From Xenopus tropicalis (lineage: Eukaryota > Chordata > Amphibia > Anura > Pipidae), in the NCBI RefSeq assembly GCF_000004195.4, contig NC_030681.2, positions 137,891,506 through 137,955,505 of the forward strand: 64,000 bases of DNA, in the 5' to 3' direction. A program made the translations under genes and the position numbers. Within the stretch, counting starts at the first letter, position 1. Every line of letters begins with the position of its first letter. This document shows positions 34,014-47,371 of this stretch, in pieces. The notes beneath the pieces are model-generated. The model saw only the letters and a list, made by a program, of their open reading frames with translations. It did not search any database and was not told the origin of the DNA.

Positions 34014-37000
34014 ATTCTCATCATCATTGTAATATAATCTAAACAACCTGGGGGCCATATCCGGGGCATGAGAACAGCTTAATGTAACTACCCTTACAAC
34101 TTGTAACTGGCCTTACAATACTTTCAACACTAGAAAAAGTTGAAAGTGTTCTTGCTGAAAACCATCCAGATGTGGAGCGGCTCTATAAGTGTTATGAGCT
34201 AAAAGTCTCAAAATCCTCCAGTGATGTAAGCAAAATGGGTTACAGATAGGAGCTCAGACCACTCTGTTATAATGATAGCTATAATCTCAGCCATAAAGCA
34301 TGACAACTACTGCTTTTGGCACTTGAAATAAAAAAAAAGATCTGCAAGTTCCATCCCTTCTACATTTCCAGGCCCCCCTCTAGGATCAGTCATACACCTT
34401 GCAATAATCTGAGTGACGCTTTTCTAGCCAGGCCTGAGTCAGCCTTTGCACCACCCTGACTAAAGTGGTTACCATGCTGCACACACACCGTTTGTAAGGG
34501 CGTCTCTTCCGACGAGGAAACGCCTTCCAGCCAAGCCCTGTAGAGTGTGTGCAGGCAGCTACAGATCCAGACACAGCTGCTGATATAGGTGTGTCGTATC
34601 ACGCCCCATTTTTGAAATTCTTCCAGGCATTGTAGGACGATGTAAAGTTAGTATAATTCTTACTCAGTGCAATAGTTAAAGCCATTCCTGAGTTTTATGC
34701 CTCTAGGCATGGGGGGAAGCAAGAGACATTTGGGAAAAGAGAAAAACAGACATACAGACATATACGTTACAATTCAGAAGCAGCCAACTGCTTCCCTCCA
34801 GCTGTTTTTAAACTACAACTCTTTACAGCGGCCCAGCAGAAATACAAATATAGAAGGGTGTTTGAACCAATAGTATTAATAATCAGGCCTGGACTGGCAA
34901 TCTCTGGGTTCTGGCAAATGCCAGAGGGGCTGCTGTAAAATGCCATAGATAGACAGTGTCTGTGGGCCTGTGGGGGCTGGTTGGGCCTCTGGGCAGTATG
35001 ACCTGGTAATAACTAATCATATTTGCCTTCAAACAGCAGACCAGTAAATACTACCTGCTTATTGGTTGCTATGGTTTAGTAGACCAGAAGCAAACCTTTC
35101 TCATGTTGTTACATCCCCAAGAACATCCTTAGGCAAGGGGGCAATACCACTCTTTGACTTTGAGGCCTAGGACAGTTCCTTGCTCTGCCCTGGGATAAAG
35201 TTGTAGAAAGATAGGAACTGCTCCTACATAAAACTTTGGGAAATGAAAAAAGGATTGTCCCTCAATGCTTGTTGGTATATGGCGATGGCCAACCAGGAAT
35301 CCTAGGAACCACAATAAATATGATGAAAGGGAGTGCAGGTGAGAATTCCATATAAAACTTAAAATATAAGGTCCTTATCACCATAGTTGAAGAACTGGGG
35401 GTCAGGGGCCAAGCTGTGCCCCCTAAAAACTGTAACCCCTAGTTCTGCTGGTGGTTTCTCCCCTAGGGGTGAATTCATGACTCAAGAGGTGCAAGGCAGC
35501 AAGGCACCACTGAGCCAGGTATTTGGACAACAACTTCCATCTTGCCATTTGGCGTAACATGGAATTATAATTTAACATTGGCAGGTTCACTGTCACTGTC
35601 TGGAGATGATGTTGCAAATTGAGCACCGTGATGTCCATGATGTCTTTGAGTAATAAACTGGTACAACAATTGGCTCTGGGCAACATTTAACTGTAGTACC
35701 TCAGCTATTGGATTTAACTGTTGAGTTGCTGTTCAGTTATTTATGCCATAGCCTTAACTGGGAAAGTAGGTTTGCCCCAGATTGATTAACAGTGTATGTA
35801 GGGAGTAAAGGGGTTAATATTTTTCCAGGCAATCGGCTTAATGAAGTCCATCTGTCTAATCCCCTAATTAATGTCAGCAAATTCAGCATTCACTTTCTCC
35901 AAGGCAGTGTATGGTGGAAGCTGCTGGAAATTGCTGCATCGTACTAAAAGGCTGTTGTGTTCCTTAATAACAGAAGGTGGCAGGGTGTCCAGTAAGCGGT
36001 CGCTATTTAGAAGTGTCATGATTTTATTTTCATACTGCTACAGCGCTAAAGGTAATCCAATCAGCAAAGTATTACCTTATAATACATGATGGACTAATGC
36101 AGGGTTCCAAACTTTTCACCAAGGCAGCATACAGGATCATTAGAAGATTCTTAAATAACATTATTGGTCTAATTTCTACTATTTACATTTTCACACAAAA
36201 AGTCATAAGCAGAGCACCTGGAATGCAGCATTTATATCAATAGGCAGTCTTTTAGAATCAATTATAGTATAATGTATTGGACCAGACACCATATCCTGGG
36301 TAGTAGAAGAAGAGATGGGCTCTTTGTAAATGCTTTCTGCACATTAGGTCTAGTAAGTATGTCATATGCTCATTTCCCATGGGCCTCTATTAACCTACTT
36401 ATTGACCATTCAGTGATCCTTACTCAGGCCTGCGCTACTGACAATATAATGGAAACACAACACTATCCCAATATTTTACTTTGCAGGGTATATCCAGAGT
36501 TTACTGGAAAAGGTGAACTATGGGCAACCAAGAGTAGCTGTAAAGGCCATACTACTCCAGATGTACAGTACTAAGCAAGAGTCAGTATACGGTTCTTCTG
36601 CAGGACCATAGTGCTGTATATGTGGCTTCCTAATTTCTCTAAGTGGCAAGTACTACCAGGCTAAATAGCTTGAGGTTACCAGATTTCCAAAGTGAAATCC
36701 AGGGACAGGAACGCCATTCCACCATTGCTGTAAACCCGCTCAACATCACAGCCACGTATTTTAATCTCTATATATTTCCCTAAAAAAGCTACAAAACAAT
36801 TTTATACATAATGCTTCCTACAGCAACAGTAAAGCTTGTGCAGAAAATTTGGAGAACATGGGAGGAAGGAAGAGGGTCAAGTGACAAAAGATCACTCCTT
36901 CCTTCCTCCTCTCCTGGATTAGCAACGGTTGGCTGGGGGTGGCTCTGTTGCCACAGGGACAGCCCGGGGTTAATTTCTAAGGGGACAGACAAACAGGAAT

Positions 37001-37129
37001 GGGGACTGAGGGTAACTTTAAAATGTACTGATATTCTTTTCATAATATCACTTTTATCACTTTTTATACTGTAATGTCACCCACTGTGACCTACAGCACT
37101 TATATTTGCCCATTTGTGTCTGTTAGTTA
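34014..37129. other. Intergenic; scattered repeat fragments
   Basis: Holds a reverse copy of the GGCATTTTACAGCAG-type dispersed repeat (34885-34997) and a decayed relative of the 27655 palindrome (35000-35110). The interval 35780-36010 is repeat-free and might be regulatory. No gene is supported. Confidence 0.4.
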
Positions 37130-37335
37130 CCCCTCCCATATAGATTGTAAGCTCTACGGGGCAGGGACCTCCTTCATCTTGTGTTTCTGACTCTTATTGC
37201 AACTGCACCTTGTATTTATTGTTGTACTTTGTATTTATCCATTTTGTATTTATCCATTATTTTTAACCCCCGTCTGTATTAATGAATTCTACTGTACAGC
37301 GCTGCGTACATAAGTAGCGCTTTATAAATAAAGAT
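37130..37335 (+). mobile_element. L2-type LINE/SINE 3' tail
   Basis: Begins near ATAGATTGTAAGCTCTACGG, GGGCAGGGACC, and ends ACAGCGCTGCGTACATAAGT and GCGCTTTATAAATAAA. That is the classical L2-type tail on the plus strand. It is followed directly by a microsatellite seeded at its 3' end. Confidence 0.7.
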
Positions 37336-37366
37336 ATACATACATATACATACATACATACATCTC
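37336..37366 (+). repeat. ATAC microsatellite at the end of an L2-type tail
   Basis: Short run of ATACAT/ATAC repeats starting just after the TTTATAAATAAA terminus, as commonly seen for retroposon tails. Confidence 0.85.
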
Positions 37367-38439
37367 CAACAATTATACTTCTCTCAAAATCAAGGTCCTC
37401 AAAGCGGTTCCACTCCATCTTTGTGGTGGGCACAGGCACCTCAGTCTGATAATAATCAAGGACTAACCAATGCTAGAACTGCCAGCTGAGCCAGTTACAT
37501 GCATGATATAATAACATACTGCTCTCAGTAGTTCCACTACACAAATAAACTACAAAGAGAAAGTAAAAAGTTATAGAATACTTGCCCTTAAAGCTATTCA
37601 GAATATGGCTAATTTGTAGAACTCTCTTTGTTTATAGGAACCGAGTTGCTGTGTGATTTATACACAGCACACCCGGGGGGCACACCCATCGGATACAAAT
37701 AATTAAGATACAGGGTAGTACTTTGCCTCTAAAGATTACTTGTGTGTATTTGTCAACTCTTCGCAATGGGTTTGGTAGGGAGCAGATGTGTAACCCCTCA
37801 TTAATTGGGTGAGAAGTCCACCCGAGGATTAGAGCTCTTTGAGCTTATCTGCAATGGTTTGGAAACCCTTAGAAGGATTTCATTACCGGAGCCAGCAGGT
37901 TCTTATCAGAATGAGCTGAGCCAAATAAATCAAATTTCATATCTATCACAGCCAACACTGGAGCTTTAGATAAAGCAAAAGTAGAAGTAGTTATGTCTTG
38001 ATTTTTTTTCATAACCTTTTGGCGCTGTGAGCTATAAGAACATGTAGGTTTTTCAATTAAGACAAATAAATGCTAGAAAATAATGCCAATCCCCTTCTAA
38101 TAGTCACTGTGGGTAACACACATGAAGGTGTGCCCATCATTACACACGATCCGCATTGTCTTTTTTGGTGACTGGTTATGTCTCCAGCCGCTACTTCTAG
38201 CATTGGAATGTGAAGGTACTAACTGTCTTGGATTTACAGGTCAACTACCCTGTTTCAAAGAGGATAATCCTATGACAAGCTCAAAATATACACATCCTTT
38301 GTGCTGTGCAGACAGCAGTGTGACATACAGACTCCATAACAAAATTATTTGCTATTTTCTTATCTCTAGTGTGTATGTGACAGATAGGTGACACGGTGTC
38401 TCTTGTAAAAAATGTCCCTTACTTCAAGACTGAAGACCT
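37367..38439. other. Intergenic, repeat-poor block
   Basis: About 37600-38050 is free of recognised repeats, with balanced composition and homeodomain-like TAATTA words (for example CATTAATTGG). It is a candidate for conserved noncoding sequence only. Confidence 0.35.
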
Positions 38440-38518
38440 GCTTTGAGGCCACAGGTAGCAACATCAAAGGGGGTGGTGAGCAACATGTTGCTCACGAGCC
38501 ACTGGTTGGGGATCACTG
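38440..38518 (+). mobile_element. Right-end fragment of the CAGGGTCCCCAAC hAT-like family
   Basis: Matches the right end of the 14470-14733 element: TGAGGCCACAGGTAGCAACA and ACTGGTTGGGGATCACTG. The rest of the element is absent. Confidence 0.7.
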
Positions 38519-38564
38519 CCCTAGAGCAACAGATGTGAGTAGGAAGAGTAATTATTATTAACAT

Positions 38565-38735
38565 TATTTTTATATATTTATTTAACATTTATTTATAAAG
38601 CACCAACATATCCCGCAGCGCTGTATAATAAGTGGGTTTCATACATTGGACATACAGAGTAACATATAAAGCAACCAATAACCGATACAAGAGGTGAAGA
38701 GGGCCCTGCCCAAAAGAGCTTACAATCTACAAATG
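38565..38735 (-). mobile_element. L2-tailed SINE-like element, second copy
   Basis: Near-identical to 25152-25315: CATATCCCGCAGCGCTGTA, ACATTGGACATACAGAGTAA and AGAGCTTACAATCTAC are shared. The two copies differ at few positions, indicating relatively recent activity. Confidence 0.75.
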
Positions 38736-38814
38736 ACAATATATTATGGCAAGATGGAGACAGTAGGGCAAAATGGGAACACAAAACCTGTCAGGGATAC
38801 AGAAGCTGGCCATA

Positions 38815-39000
38815 AAGTGAAAGATCCACTTGTTTGGTTAAATTTTTTCCCAATACACCCACCTTCAGGTGAGTAATATTGATCACATTGATGGGATACA
38901 GGCCGTTCGGATGAGAACTGCATCAATGAGCCGATACATACATAGGGCTTGGCCCATCTGCAGCTTTTATTGAGCTGTGCATGGCCACCTTAGGAGCAGC
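38815..39000 (-). mobile_element. GGTGGCCATACAC-family MITE, heavily decayed
   Basis: Retains CCACCTTCAGGTGAGTAAT, GCATCAATGAGCCGAT and the terminus TGCATGGCCACCTTA. The interior is shortened. Confidence 0.6.
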
Positions 39001-39399
39001 TCTTAACCTATTTTTATTAAGGCCTCTCTTACTAATCAGAAGCAAAACACAGGTATTTATCTTCTTGAAGCATCACTACTGAAATGAGTAAATAGGCAAA
39101 ATATTGGCCAGGTGGTATCCCTATGTAGATATAGCAGCTACTGGGGCCACAAATGGGGAGCAAGGAGCCATGCTGAGCCTCACTAGATTTACAACCATAC
39201 CTAACAGCTAAGGCTGTTCTTACAGCTTGTGAAACACTTCTATTGACAGACTGGGTTATGCTAACGTTCTGTATGAAAATTATTTTTATTAAGGCAAGAA
39301 AAATGGCAGCTTCTTTACTCTCATGCCATAATTCTGTTTTCTGTCCACCTTTTATGCAACCCTAATTAATGTTTGGGATTATTCTAGCCTTGTTGGCAA

Positions 39400-39520
39400 T
39401 TGCACACAGGGCCGGGGCCAGGGCCAGAACTAGCGGTCGGCAGAAGAGATTCCTGTCTAGGGCACTTCGGTGGCAGCAGGGCACCAGGTATGTATCTCTT
39501 CTGCCTGCCCCTAGTTTGAG
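39400..39520. mobile_element. Foldback element (CAGAACTAG ends)
   Basis: CAGAACTAGCGGTCGGCAGA faces TCTGCCTGCCCCTAGTTTG as an imperfect inverted repeat. A second member of the family spans 44541-44846. Confidence 0.55.
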
Positions 39521-41272
39521 CTTTCATCCCCCCCAGTGGTGCTCATCACCAAGCAATCCCTCCATCGCAGCGTCACCACAGGGAGGGAGGCAAGGCAGCT
39601 GGCCATGTTGCCTAGGGCACCCAGCTGACTAATTCCACCTTTGCTTGGGGAAATTCCCAGTGTTTTGTCCACCACCCATCTAGCTACTAAAATCTGCTGT
39701 AGTGATATCTGCATGTTTATAGGGATAGCTAGTCATAAAGCATTGCAGAAATGCTTCTTCTGAAGAGAAAAGAAAAAGATGTAAACATTTCATTGCACTT
39801 TCCTATGCAAGCACCAAATTAGAATTGTATTTATCCATTACTGTTTCCCTAAAAATGCTCCACTTAACTAAATATTACATTCTACTGTATTATACTAATT
39901 TGTTGATAGTGTGCCTTTAAAATATAAGCTGCTACTAAACTACTATTTAGTAGGATATAACTTCTAAATAATGCAGTGCAAAGGCTGGACTGATACCCAA
40001 AGGGCCCCAGCATTGCAACGGTAAATGAATATAAAATGTTTTATTCTCCTGCTTTTCCAGAGACCAGTCGTTTCTGTTATTAGATCTGGGAACACACTGT
40101 ACCCTTCCCTCTATATTGTACATAAAACCAGAGTATATAGATCTTCTACTGAACTACTTCAGCCTTTAGAAAAGTTCTAAGTCCACAGGCCCAGGGGGAT
40201 TTTGAGTGAAGAGAAGAGTGTCTCTTGAAGTCAATACACAGAATCAATAAATGTCTTTTTTCTCACCCCGGAATAAAAACACATACAATTTTGGACAGCT
40301 AATCCCTGCGGCCTGTGAGCAAGCAATTCGTTCTGATTTCTGCACCCTTACACTGCCATGGCTGGAAAAGAATGGCCTGCATTTCATCAGTGGTACCAGA
40401 CTGCTCTCTGGTTGTGCAGGTTTGTGTCTTCAATATGGGGCCCAGAAGGAGTAGTTATCTGGGTTCATTATTGTAGCAATTAGAGGGCAGTTTTAGATTG
40501 CAAGGGGATGATGAATAGTAGAGAACTTGAAAAGCAAGTTAAGCAATAAACATGGCAATAAAACTAAAGTGGTCAGTGACCCCCCCAGAAACCAGACAGC
40601 AGTTCATTTTCAGCTGCTTGCCGGGTAAGAGCCAGAACAGGGAGGCTAATAATTAAAAAAAATATTCAAAGCAAATAATAAAGATGAACTGAAATGTTTC
40701 CCTCCCTTCTGTTCTCTAAGCAGCTATCATTCTGAATCCTTTTTATATATAGGGTTCCCAATGGGATATGATATGCTTCTGAATCAGTATATTATTCACA
40801 ATATGGCTTTCTGAATGGAGATGTGAAGGTGAAGCAACCAATTTTCTGTAACATTACTTATATTGCCTGCAAGACAACAGAGTCATTCTGGGGAAATTGC
40901 TACTGTTATTATTACACTAAAACAATTGGTTCTCCATCATCCTCATGAATGTTTCCCTCATGGTTTCAGATTTTCCATATCCACCTTCACACTAATTTTC
41001 ACCTCAGGATGCTGCTTCGTTGCTGTCGCTGTGTGGTTGCTGAAGGCCACTTGTACCTGCACTGTTGTAATCTATGTGTGTAAATGTGGGGCACGACCCC
41101 CAGTTCTGCTATAAAAAGCTGGAACATTGGGAAATATAAAGTGACACCATTATATTTAAGGTACAGGGCTAAATTTGGCAAGAGTGGACCTTTTATTCAT
41201 GTATCTTAAACTGATTGATATTTTTTTCAAAAATGTTATATAAAGTATTAAATGAATTCAAACTTCATATAC
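39521..41272. other. Intergenic; nothing recognised
   Basis: Unique-looking sequence with short chance frames. Confidence 0.35.
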
Positions 41273-43597
41273 CAATAGCTACTATAGGCACCATTGCTAT
41301 ACCTGCTATCCCACAGCCACAATCCCTTCCCAGAGGCTATTATCCCACTGCTACTATAGGCACCATCTCTCCCTACTATACCTGCTATCCCACAGCCCCA
41401 GTCCCTTCCCAGAGGCTATTATCCCCCCACTGCTACTATAGGCACCATCTCTCCCTACTATACCTGCTATCCCACAGCCACAGTCCCTTCCCAGAGGCTA
41501 TTATCCCACTGCTACTATAGGCACCATCTCTCCCTACTATACCTGCTATCCCACAGCCCCAGTCCCTTCCCAGAGGCTATTATCCCACTGCTACTATAGG
41601 CACCATCTCTCCCTACTATACCTGCTATCCCACAGCCCCAGTCCCTTCCCAGAAGCTATTATCCCCCCACCGCTACTATAGGCACCATCTCTCCCTACTA
41701 TACCTGCTATCCCACAGCCACAGTCCCTTCCCAGAGGCTATTATCCCACTGCTACTATAGGCACCATCTCTCCCTACTATACCTGCTATCCCACAGCCAC
41801 AGTCCCTTCCCAGAGACTATTATCCCCCCACTGCTACTATAGGCACCATCTCTCCCTACTATACCTGCTATGCCACAGCCCCAGTCCCTTCCCAGAGGCT
41901 ATTATCCCCCCACTGCTACTATAGGCACCATCTCTCCCTACTATACCTGCTATCCCACAGCCCCAGTCCCTTCCCAGAGGCTATTATCCCACTGCTACTA
42001 TAGGCACCATCTCTCCCTACTATACCTGCTATCCCACAGCCCCAGTCCCTTCCCAGAAGCTATTATCCCCCCACCGCTACTATAGGCACCATCTCTCCCT
42101 ACTATACCTGCTATCCCACAGCCACAGTCCCTTCCCAGAGGCTATTATCCCACTGCTACTATAGGCACCATCTCTCCCTACTATACCTGCTATCCCACAG
42201 CCACAGTCCCTTCCCAGAGACTATTATCCCCCCACTGCTACTATAGGCACCATCTCTCCCTACTATACCTGCTATGCCACAGCCCCAGTCCCTTCCTAGA
42301 AGCTATTATCCCACTGCTACTATAGGCACCATCTCTCCCTACTATACCTGCTATCCCACAGCCACAGTCCCTTCCCAGTGCTATTATCCCCCCACTGCTA
42401 CTATAGGCACCATCTCTCCCTACTATACCTGCTATCCCACAGCCACAGTCCCTTCCCAGAGGCTATTATCCCCCCACCGCTACTATAGGCACCATCTCTC
42501 CCTACTATACCTGCTGTCCCAGTCCCTTCCCATAGGCTATTATCCCCCCACTGCTACTATAGGCACCATCTCTCCCTACTATACCTGCTATCCCACAGCC
42601 ACAGTCCCTTCCCAGAGGCTATTATCCTACTGCTACTATAGGCACCATCTCTCCCTACTATACCTGCTATCCCACAGCCACAGTCCCTTCCCAGAGGCTA
42701 TTATCCCCCCACTGCTACTATAGGCACCATCTCTCCCTACTATACCTGCTATCCCACAGCCCAGTCCCTTCCCAGTGCTATTATCCCCCCACCGCTACTA
42801 TAGGCACCATCTCTCCCTACTATACCTGCTGTCCCAGTCCCTTCCCATAGGCTATTATCCCCCCACTGCTACTATAGGCACCATCTCTCCCTACTATACC
42901 TGCTATCCCACAGCCACAGTCCCTTCCCAGAGGCTATTATCCTACTGCTACTATAGGCACCATCTCTCCCTACTATACCTGCTATCCCACAGCCACAGTC
43001 CCTTCCCAGAGGCTATTATCCCCCCACTGCTACTATAGGCACCATCTCTCCCTACTATACCTGCTATCCCACAGCCCAGTCCCTTCCCAGAGGCTATTAT
43101 CCCACTGCTACTATAGGCACCATCTCTCCCTACTATACCTGCTATCCCACAGCCACAGTCCCTTCCCAGAGGCTATTATCCCCCCACTGCTACTATAGGC
43201 ACCATATCTCCCTACTATACCTGCTATCCCACAGCCCCAGTCCCTTCCCAGAGGCTATTATCCCCCCACTGCTACTATAGGCACCATCTCTCCCTACTAT
43301 ACCTGCTATCCCACAGCCCCAGTCCCTTCCCAGAGGCTATTATCCCCCCACTGCTACTATAGGCACCATCTCTCCCTACTATAGCTGCTATCCCACAGCC
43401 ACAGTCCCTTCCCAGAGGCTATTATCCCACTGCTACTATAGGCACCATCTCTCCCTACTATACCTGCTATCCCACAGCCACAGTCCCTTCCCAGAGGCTA
43501 TTATCCCCCCACTGCTACTATAGTCACCATCTCTCCCTACTATACCTGCTATCCCACTGCTACTATAGGCACCATCCCTCCCTACTATACCTGCTAT
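41273..43597 (+). repeat. Minisatellite array 2, ~79-bp unit, about 28 copies
   Basis: Same unit and orientation as array 1 at 7.2-8.5 kb, with more units carrying the CCCCCCAC expansion. It contains two levels of higher-order structure. A 404-bp, five-unit block is repeated (variant words CAGAAGCTAT at 41650/42054, CAGAGACTAT at 41811/42215, TGCCACAGCC at 41871/42275). A 315-bp, four-unit block is repeated (CTGCTGTCCC at 42511/42826, ATTATCCTAC at 42621/42936). The array ends in a truncated unit near TATGTGCAGTACC. Confidence 0.95.
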
Positions 43598-44540
43598 GTG
43601 CAGTACCTTTCCGGAGCAACTAAATGTGTGGGTGTTCTAGTATCCCCTCTGCAAGAGCTTCTGCTGTACCTGCACAATCAAGTGGCAAATTGCCTTTATG
43701 GGCATTTACTATGTGTGATGTCCAGTGCAGTTTTTTCTCAAACAATTCCGTGTCCTCTAAGGTAATTCTGACTTCATGATTCTAAATAAAGAAGCTAAAT
43801 AAAAAGTGAAACTTTTCCAGAATCCGTGGAATAGAAGATCTGCCACTTGGCACAGATGAATCCTGGCGAGGAAAGCTTCTTATGGCGCATATTGTTCTGC
43901 AAAAAAACCCATTCTCTGGAGACCAACCAAATGTCATCTTGTAGCAAAGTGAATAATTTGCTAAAAAGCTCTGTTCCACTAATAGCACAAGAAAAATGAG
44001 AGATGTACCAGAGTGAAAGCACTGGCTCCTGTAACCAGACGATTGTTATGGGCCAATATGCACAGTATAGCTTCTGCAATGAACAGAAAAGTAATGGGGC
44101 TTGATGACAAGTAGCTTCCTAGCAAACCCCTGAAATCCAAGTCTTCTCAATAATCCCTGGATTTTTTTTTATAGTTCCAGATATGCTTTACTATGTTTGC
44201 CTGAAAGCAATGTATGTTTAAAAGAAAATTGGAAGGGGGGGGGGCGAATATGATATGGTTAAAAGGTGACAAACTGATCGTGGCTTTTCTGGTTGCACAG
44301 TGATGTATGATTAAATGGTTAAGTCTCTTTACTTTCACCTTAAAATCAGCACTTCTGTCATGCTTTTTGGCTAAGATTTGAGTTATTTTTATAAAAGGAC
44401 ATGATTCAGACCACAGTGTCAGAAACGCATTTTCACTACAACATACTGAGGCATTAGCAGAATGAATTAGCACAGTGACTGAGATAATTAAGATAGCATG
44501 GATAATAAAACAACTTTATTGTAGTTTTAAGACTAAAAAG
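43598..44540. other. Intergenic; nothing recognised
   Basis: Unique-looking sequence with a run of nine or more G near 44236. Confidence 0.35.
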
Positions 44541-44846
44541 CAGGGTCAGAACTAGGGATCGGTATAAGAGCCATGTTTTTAGAGGGGACACTAGGCACAT
44601 ACCCAGGGGTGTTGCTACCAAGAGCCAAGTTACCAGGGGTGGCAAAAAGCCGTTCCTGGTAACTTTAACAGCCAAATTTTGGCAAAATTGGCTCTTTCAG
44701 TACAGGGAGCACAATCGCACACTTTGCACTAGCAATGCGCCCCCCCGGACCCTGTCCCTTGCTGTAAAGGTAAGTGTGTGGAGTGGCTTTTGCATTTGGT
44801 CTAGAAACACCCCTGCATGTATCATATCTGCCTGCCCCTAGTTCAG
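44541..44846. mobile_element. Foldback element (CAGAACTAG ends), longer copy
   Basis: CAGAACTAGGGATCGGTATA near 44547 faces CATATCTGCCTGCCCCTAG near 44824 as an imperfect inverted repeat; related to 39400-39520. No coding potential recognised. Confidence 0.5.
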
Positions 44847-47081
44847 GTTTCTTGACAATCATTTAACAAGCGAGCTCCATGTGCATGTTTTCTGGCCTGG
44901 AGAAGCCAAGCAGGCAGCTTTTACAGGCCTCGGTATGGCCAGCTTTACTCAAATCCCATGCCTTGTCTGCCCTTAGCCCAAGACTGATATCACATGGGGC
45001 ACTTTTTGCCATTAAGCAATTTCCCCCTTTATACATAAAACAAATCTCCCTAAAATGGCATCAGTGAAAATCACCATGGGTAAAGTACATCAGTTCCGTA
45101 ATTGTGCATAGTTGCTTTCCATGTTACAGAAAATTTAGGATGTTTCTTAATTCTATGAGATGAAGCTTACATTATATTTTTATTTTCACAATAGTTCACC
45201 TTTAAAGAAGAATGAAAGCCAAGTATAAACGTAGTAGGACTAGAGAGGCTCCCTCCCTCCCAAACCACACCAGTGTCCCCCCAAGTGTTTGCCTATCCTG
45301 TTCCCAAAAGGCAGCACAGTGAAATTGGTGGCCTTCCAGAGCTCTGGAGCCTAAACAGCCCCAACAGGCCCAATAAATAGTGAGTGTCTATGGCATCTTA
45401 CAGCAGCTTCTCTGGTATTTGCCAGAACCCACAGATTGCCAGTCTGGGCCTGTTGGCAATATCTTCAGATGGAAGAGTGTTACTGGGTAGGGCAAATGTT
45501 GTATTGGGGAGGCACAAATAATCTTATTGATTAAAAAAATTTAAAAAAACTTTAGTTTTTGGATGTAAATTATGTTTTCATAACATGATAGTATTCCGTT
45601 AATAAAGAAAGGGCAATTTGCATGTTTTCATAAGATACCCCATGGAATAGCTGAAATGGCCAGAGTGCCGGGGAAGGTACAGACCCTTTTGTTGCATTCT
45701 ATCAATCTCTCCTATTGATCCAATCATCCAGAATCATCAGCATCAGCAGCATCCCAAACTGTAGCCAGGTGATATAACTGCACAGAGAGACTCTGGATTC
45801 ATAGCAGCTCAGCGTACAAACTATAAATATTGGCTTCAGAGTTTAGGGCATGATTGGTGCAGTGTGACTCAACAGGCGAGCAGGTGATTACACCAGTCTA
45901 TCTCCCCGTCTCTCAGCCATTTTGTTCTGCACGCTAGAAGGCTTTTATTACTGCTGAGATCTGGCCAGCAAGCTGCCTGCGTGAAGGTGAGCCTCTTTAG
46001 CTGACATGCTGGGATAAAATAGTGCAAGCCAGCAGCTAAGGTAAATCCTAGTAGGAGGCTGTGAATTAACTGGTGCTGATCTCTCCATCCATCTTTTTCA
46101 TGATTTAATGGCAGCAAATATATACCTTGGTTTTTTAAAAAACAGCTAGTGTGCAAGATGGTGTAAAGTAGGAAGTAGCTGTTACTGTGTTAAGGTTCTG
46201 GAATAAAATACCACCCTTCCTGTACCTTTAACTTTCTTCTCTATTAACAACATTAGCATCAAGCACTGAAGCCAGGTGGAAACCCTAGGGGGGACGGGTG
46301 AACACTGGGCTGCTAACCATGGAAAGTATCACAGTGACCAGAACAGTTTGGCTGTGCCCTAAGGGGAAGCTATGAACAAAAAAGAGAAAATACCTTTTTC
46401 CTGGGCACTAAGATGCGTAGGGGGTGCAATGCCATATTGTTCTTTGCATCTGAAGAGAGGAAACTTGGCATTCCACAAAGACAACAAAAGGAAATGCTTG
46501 TGGTAAATATGTATTTCCTATCTGTATAATGTCAACTCATGCAACACCTCCATGTTTGGGTATAGGGCAGAGGCAGGCAAAATGCTGCTGTGTAGCGGCC
46601 AAGGAACGCAAACGCCCACCATGTGAGGCAAGCCACATATAGTTTAATAGAATCTATTGGGATTTTCGAAGGCATCTTACAGCAGCCCCTCTGGCATTTG
46701 CCAGAAGCCACACATTGGGTCTAATTGCCCCCCTCTGATTTCTTGGGCAAGAGGCATGAGTCACATGGTATCCCTGGGATGTTCTTGAGCAGTAGCTCTG
46801 GGGTTGTTTGAATGTTTTGCATGATTGGGGATGACATCTAACAGATGATATAGTGTTTATAGTTGTCATTTCAATAATGAACAAGCCTGCCTTTAGTCTT
46901 GATCTTCAGCCAAGTAATATAATGCTAGGAGTCGCATTAAACATTACTCACAGTCACTGTTGTGTCAGCTTGACTGTACAGCCTTAGGTGAAGGCGAGAA
47001 ACAGCAATACTCATCCCATTTAGTCCATGGCTTCCATTTAAATCCATAATGGTTATTTCTTGGCTAAGGCCTCAAAAGAAA
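44847..47081. other. Intergenic; dispersed repeat fragments
   Basis: Fragments of the GGTTCACCTTT family (45175-45235) and of the TACAGCAGC...TTTGCCAGAA dispersed repeat (45338-45451 and 46669-46722). No gene is supported. Confidence 0.4.
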
Positions 47082-47143
47082 CCTAATAATAATAAATTAT
47101 AAATAATAAACATAATAAAGATAATAAATATATGATAATAAAA
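47082..47143 (+). repeat. AAT-type microsatellite, imperfect
   Basis: Imperfect run of AATAAT/ATAATAAA words. Confidence 0.75.
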
Positions 47144-47182
47144 GACCAATAACTCACGACTGGTACAGGTATTGTTTTAATG

Positions 47183-47371
47183 CAGGGATCACCAACCTTT
47201 TTTTAACTTTTCTAGAGTTAGTGAGAAACACAAGTATGAAATGTTTCTGGGGGTACCAAATAAGAGCTATGATTGGCTATTTGGTAGCCCCTATGTGAAA
47301 TGGAAACCTACAGGAGGCTCTGTTTGGCAGTGCACCTGTTTTAATGCAACTTGCCGCCAAGCCAGGAACTT
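47183..47371 (+). mobile_element. Left part of a CAGGGTCCCCAAC-family hAT-like element
   Basis: Starts CAGGGATCACCAACCTTTTT and shares TTTGGTAGCCCCTATGTG and GTTTGGCAGTGCA with 14470-14733. It breaks off where the palindromic MITE begins, so it was probably interrupted by it. Confidence 0.7.

Noticed and set aside
41215..43038. Several frames of 71-149 residues rich in Tyr, Pro, Thr and Leu
   Set aside because: Read-through of the 79-bp minisatellite in successive frames; they stop at the TAG contained in CTACTATAGG.
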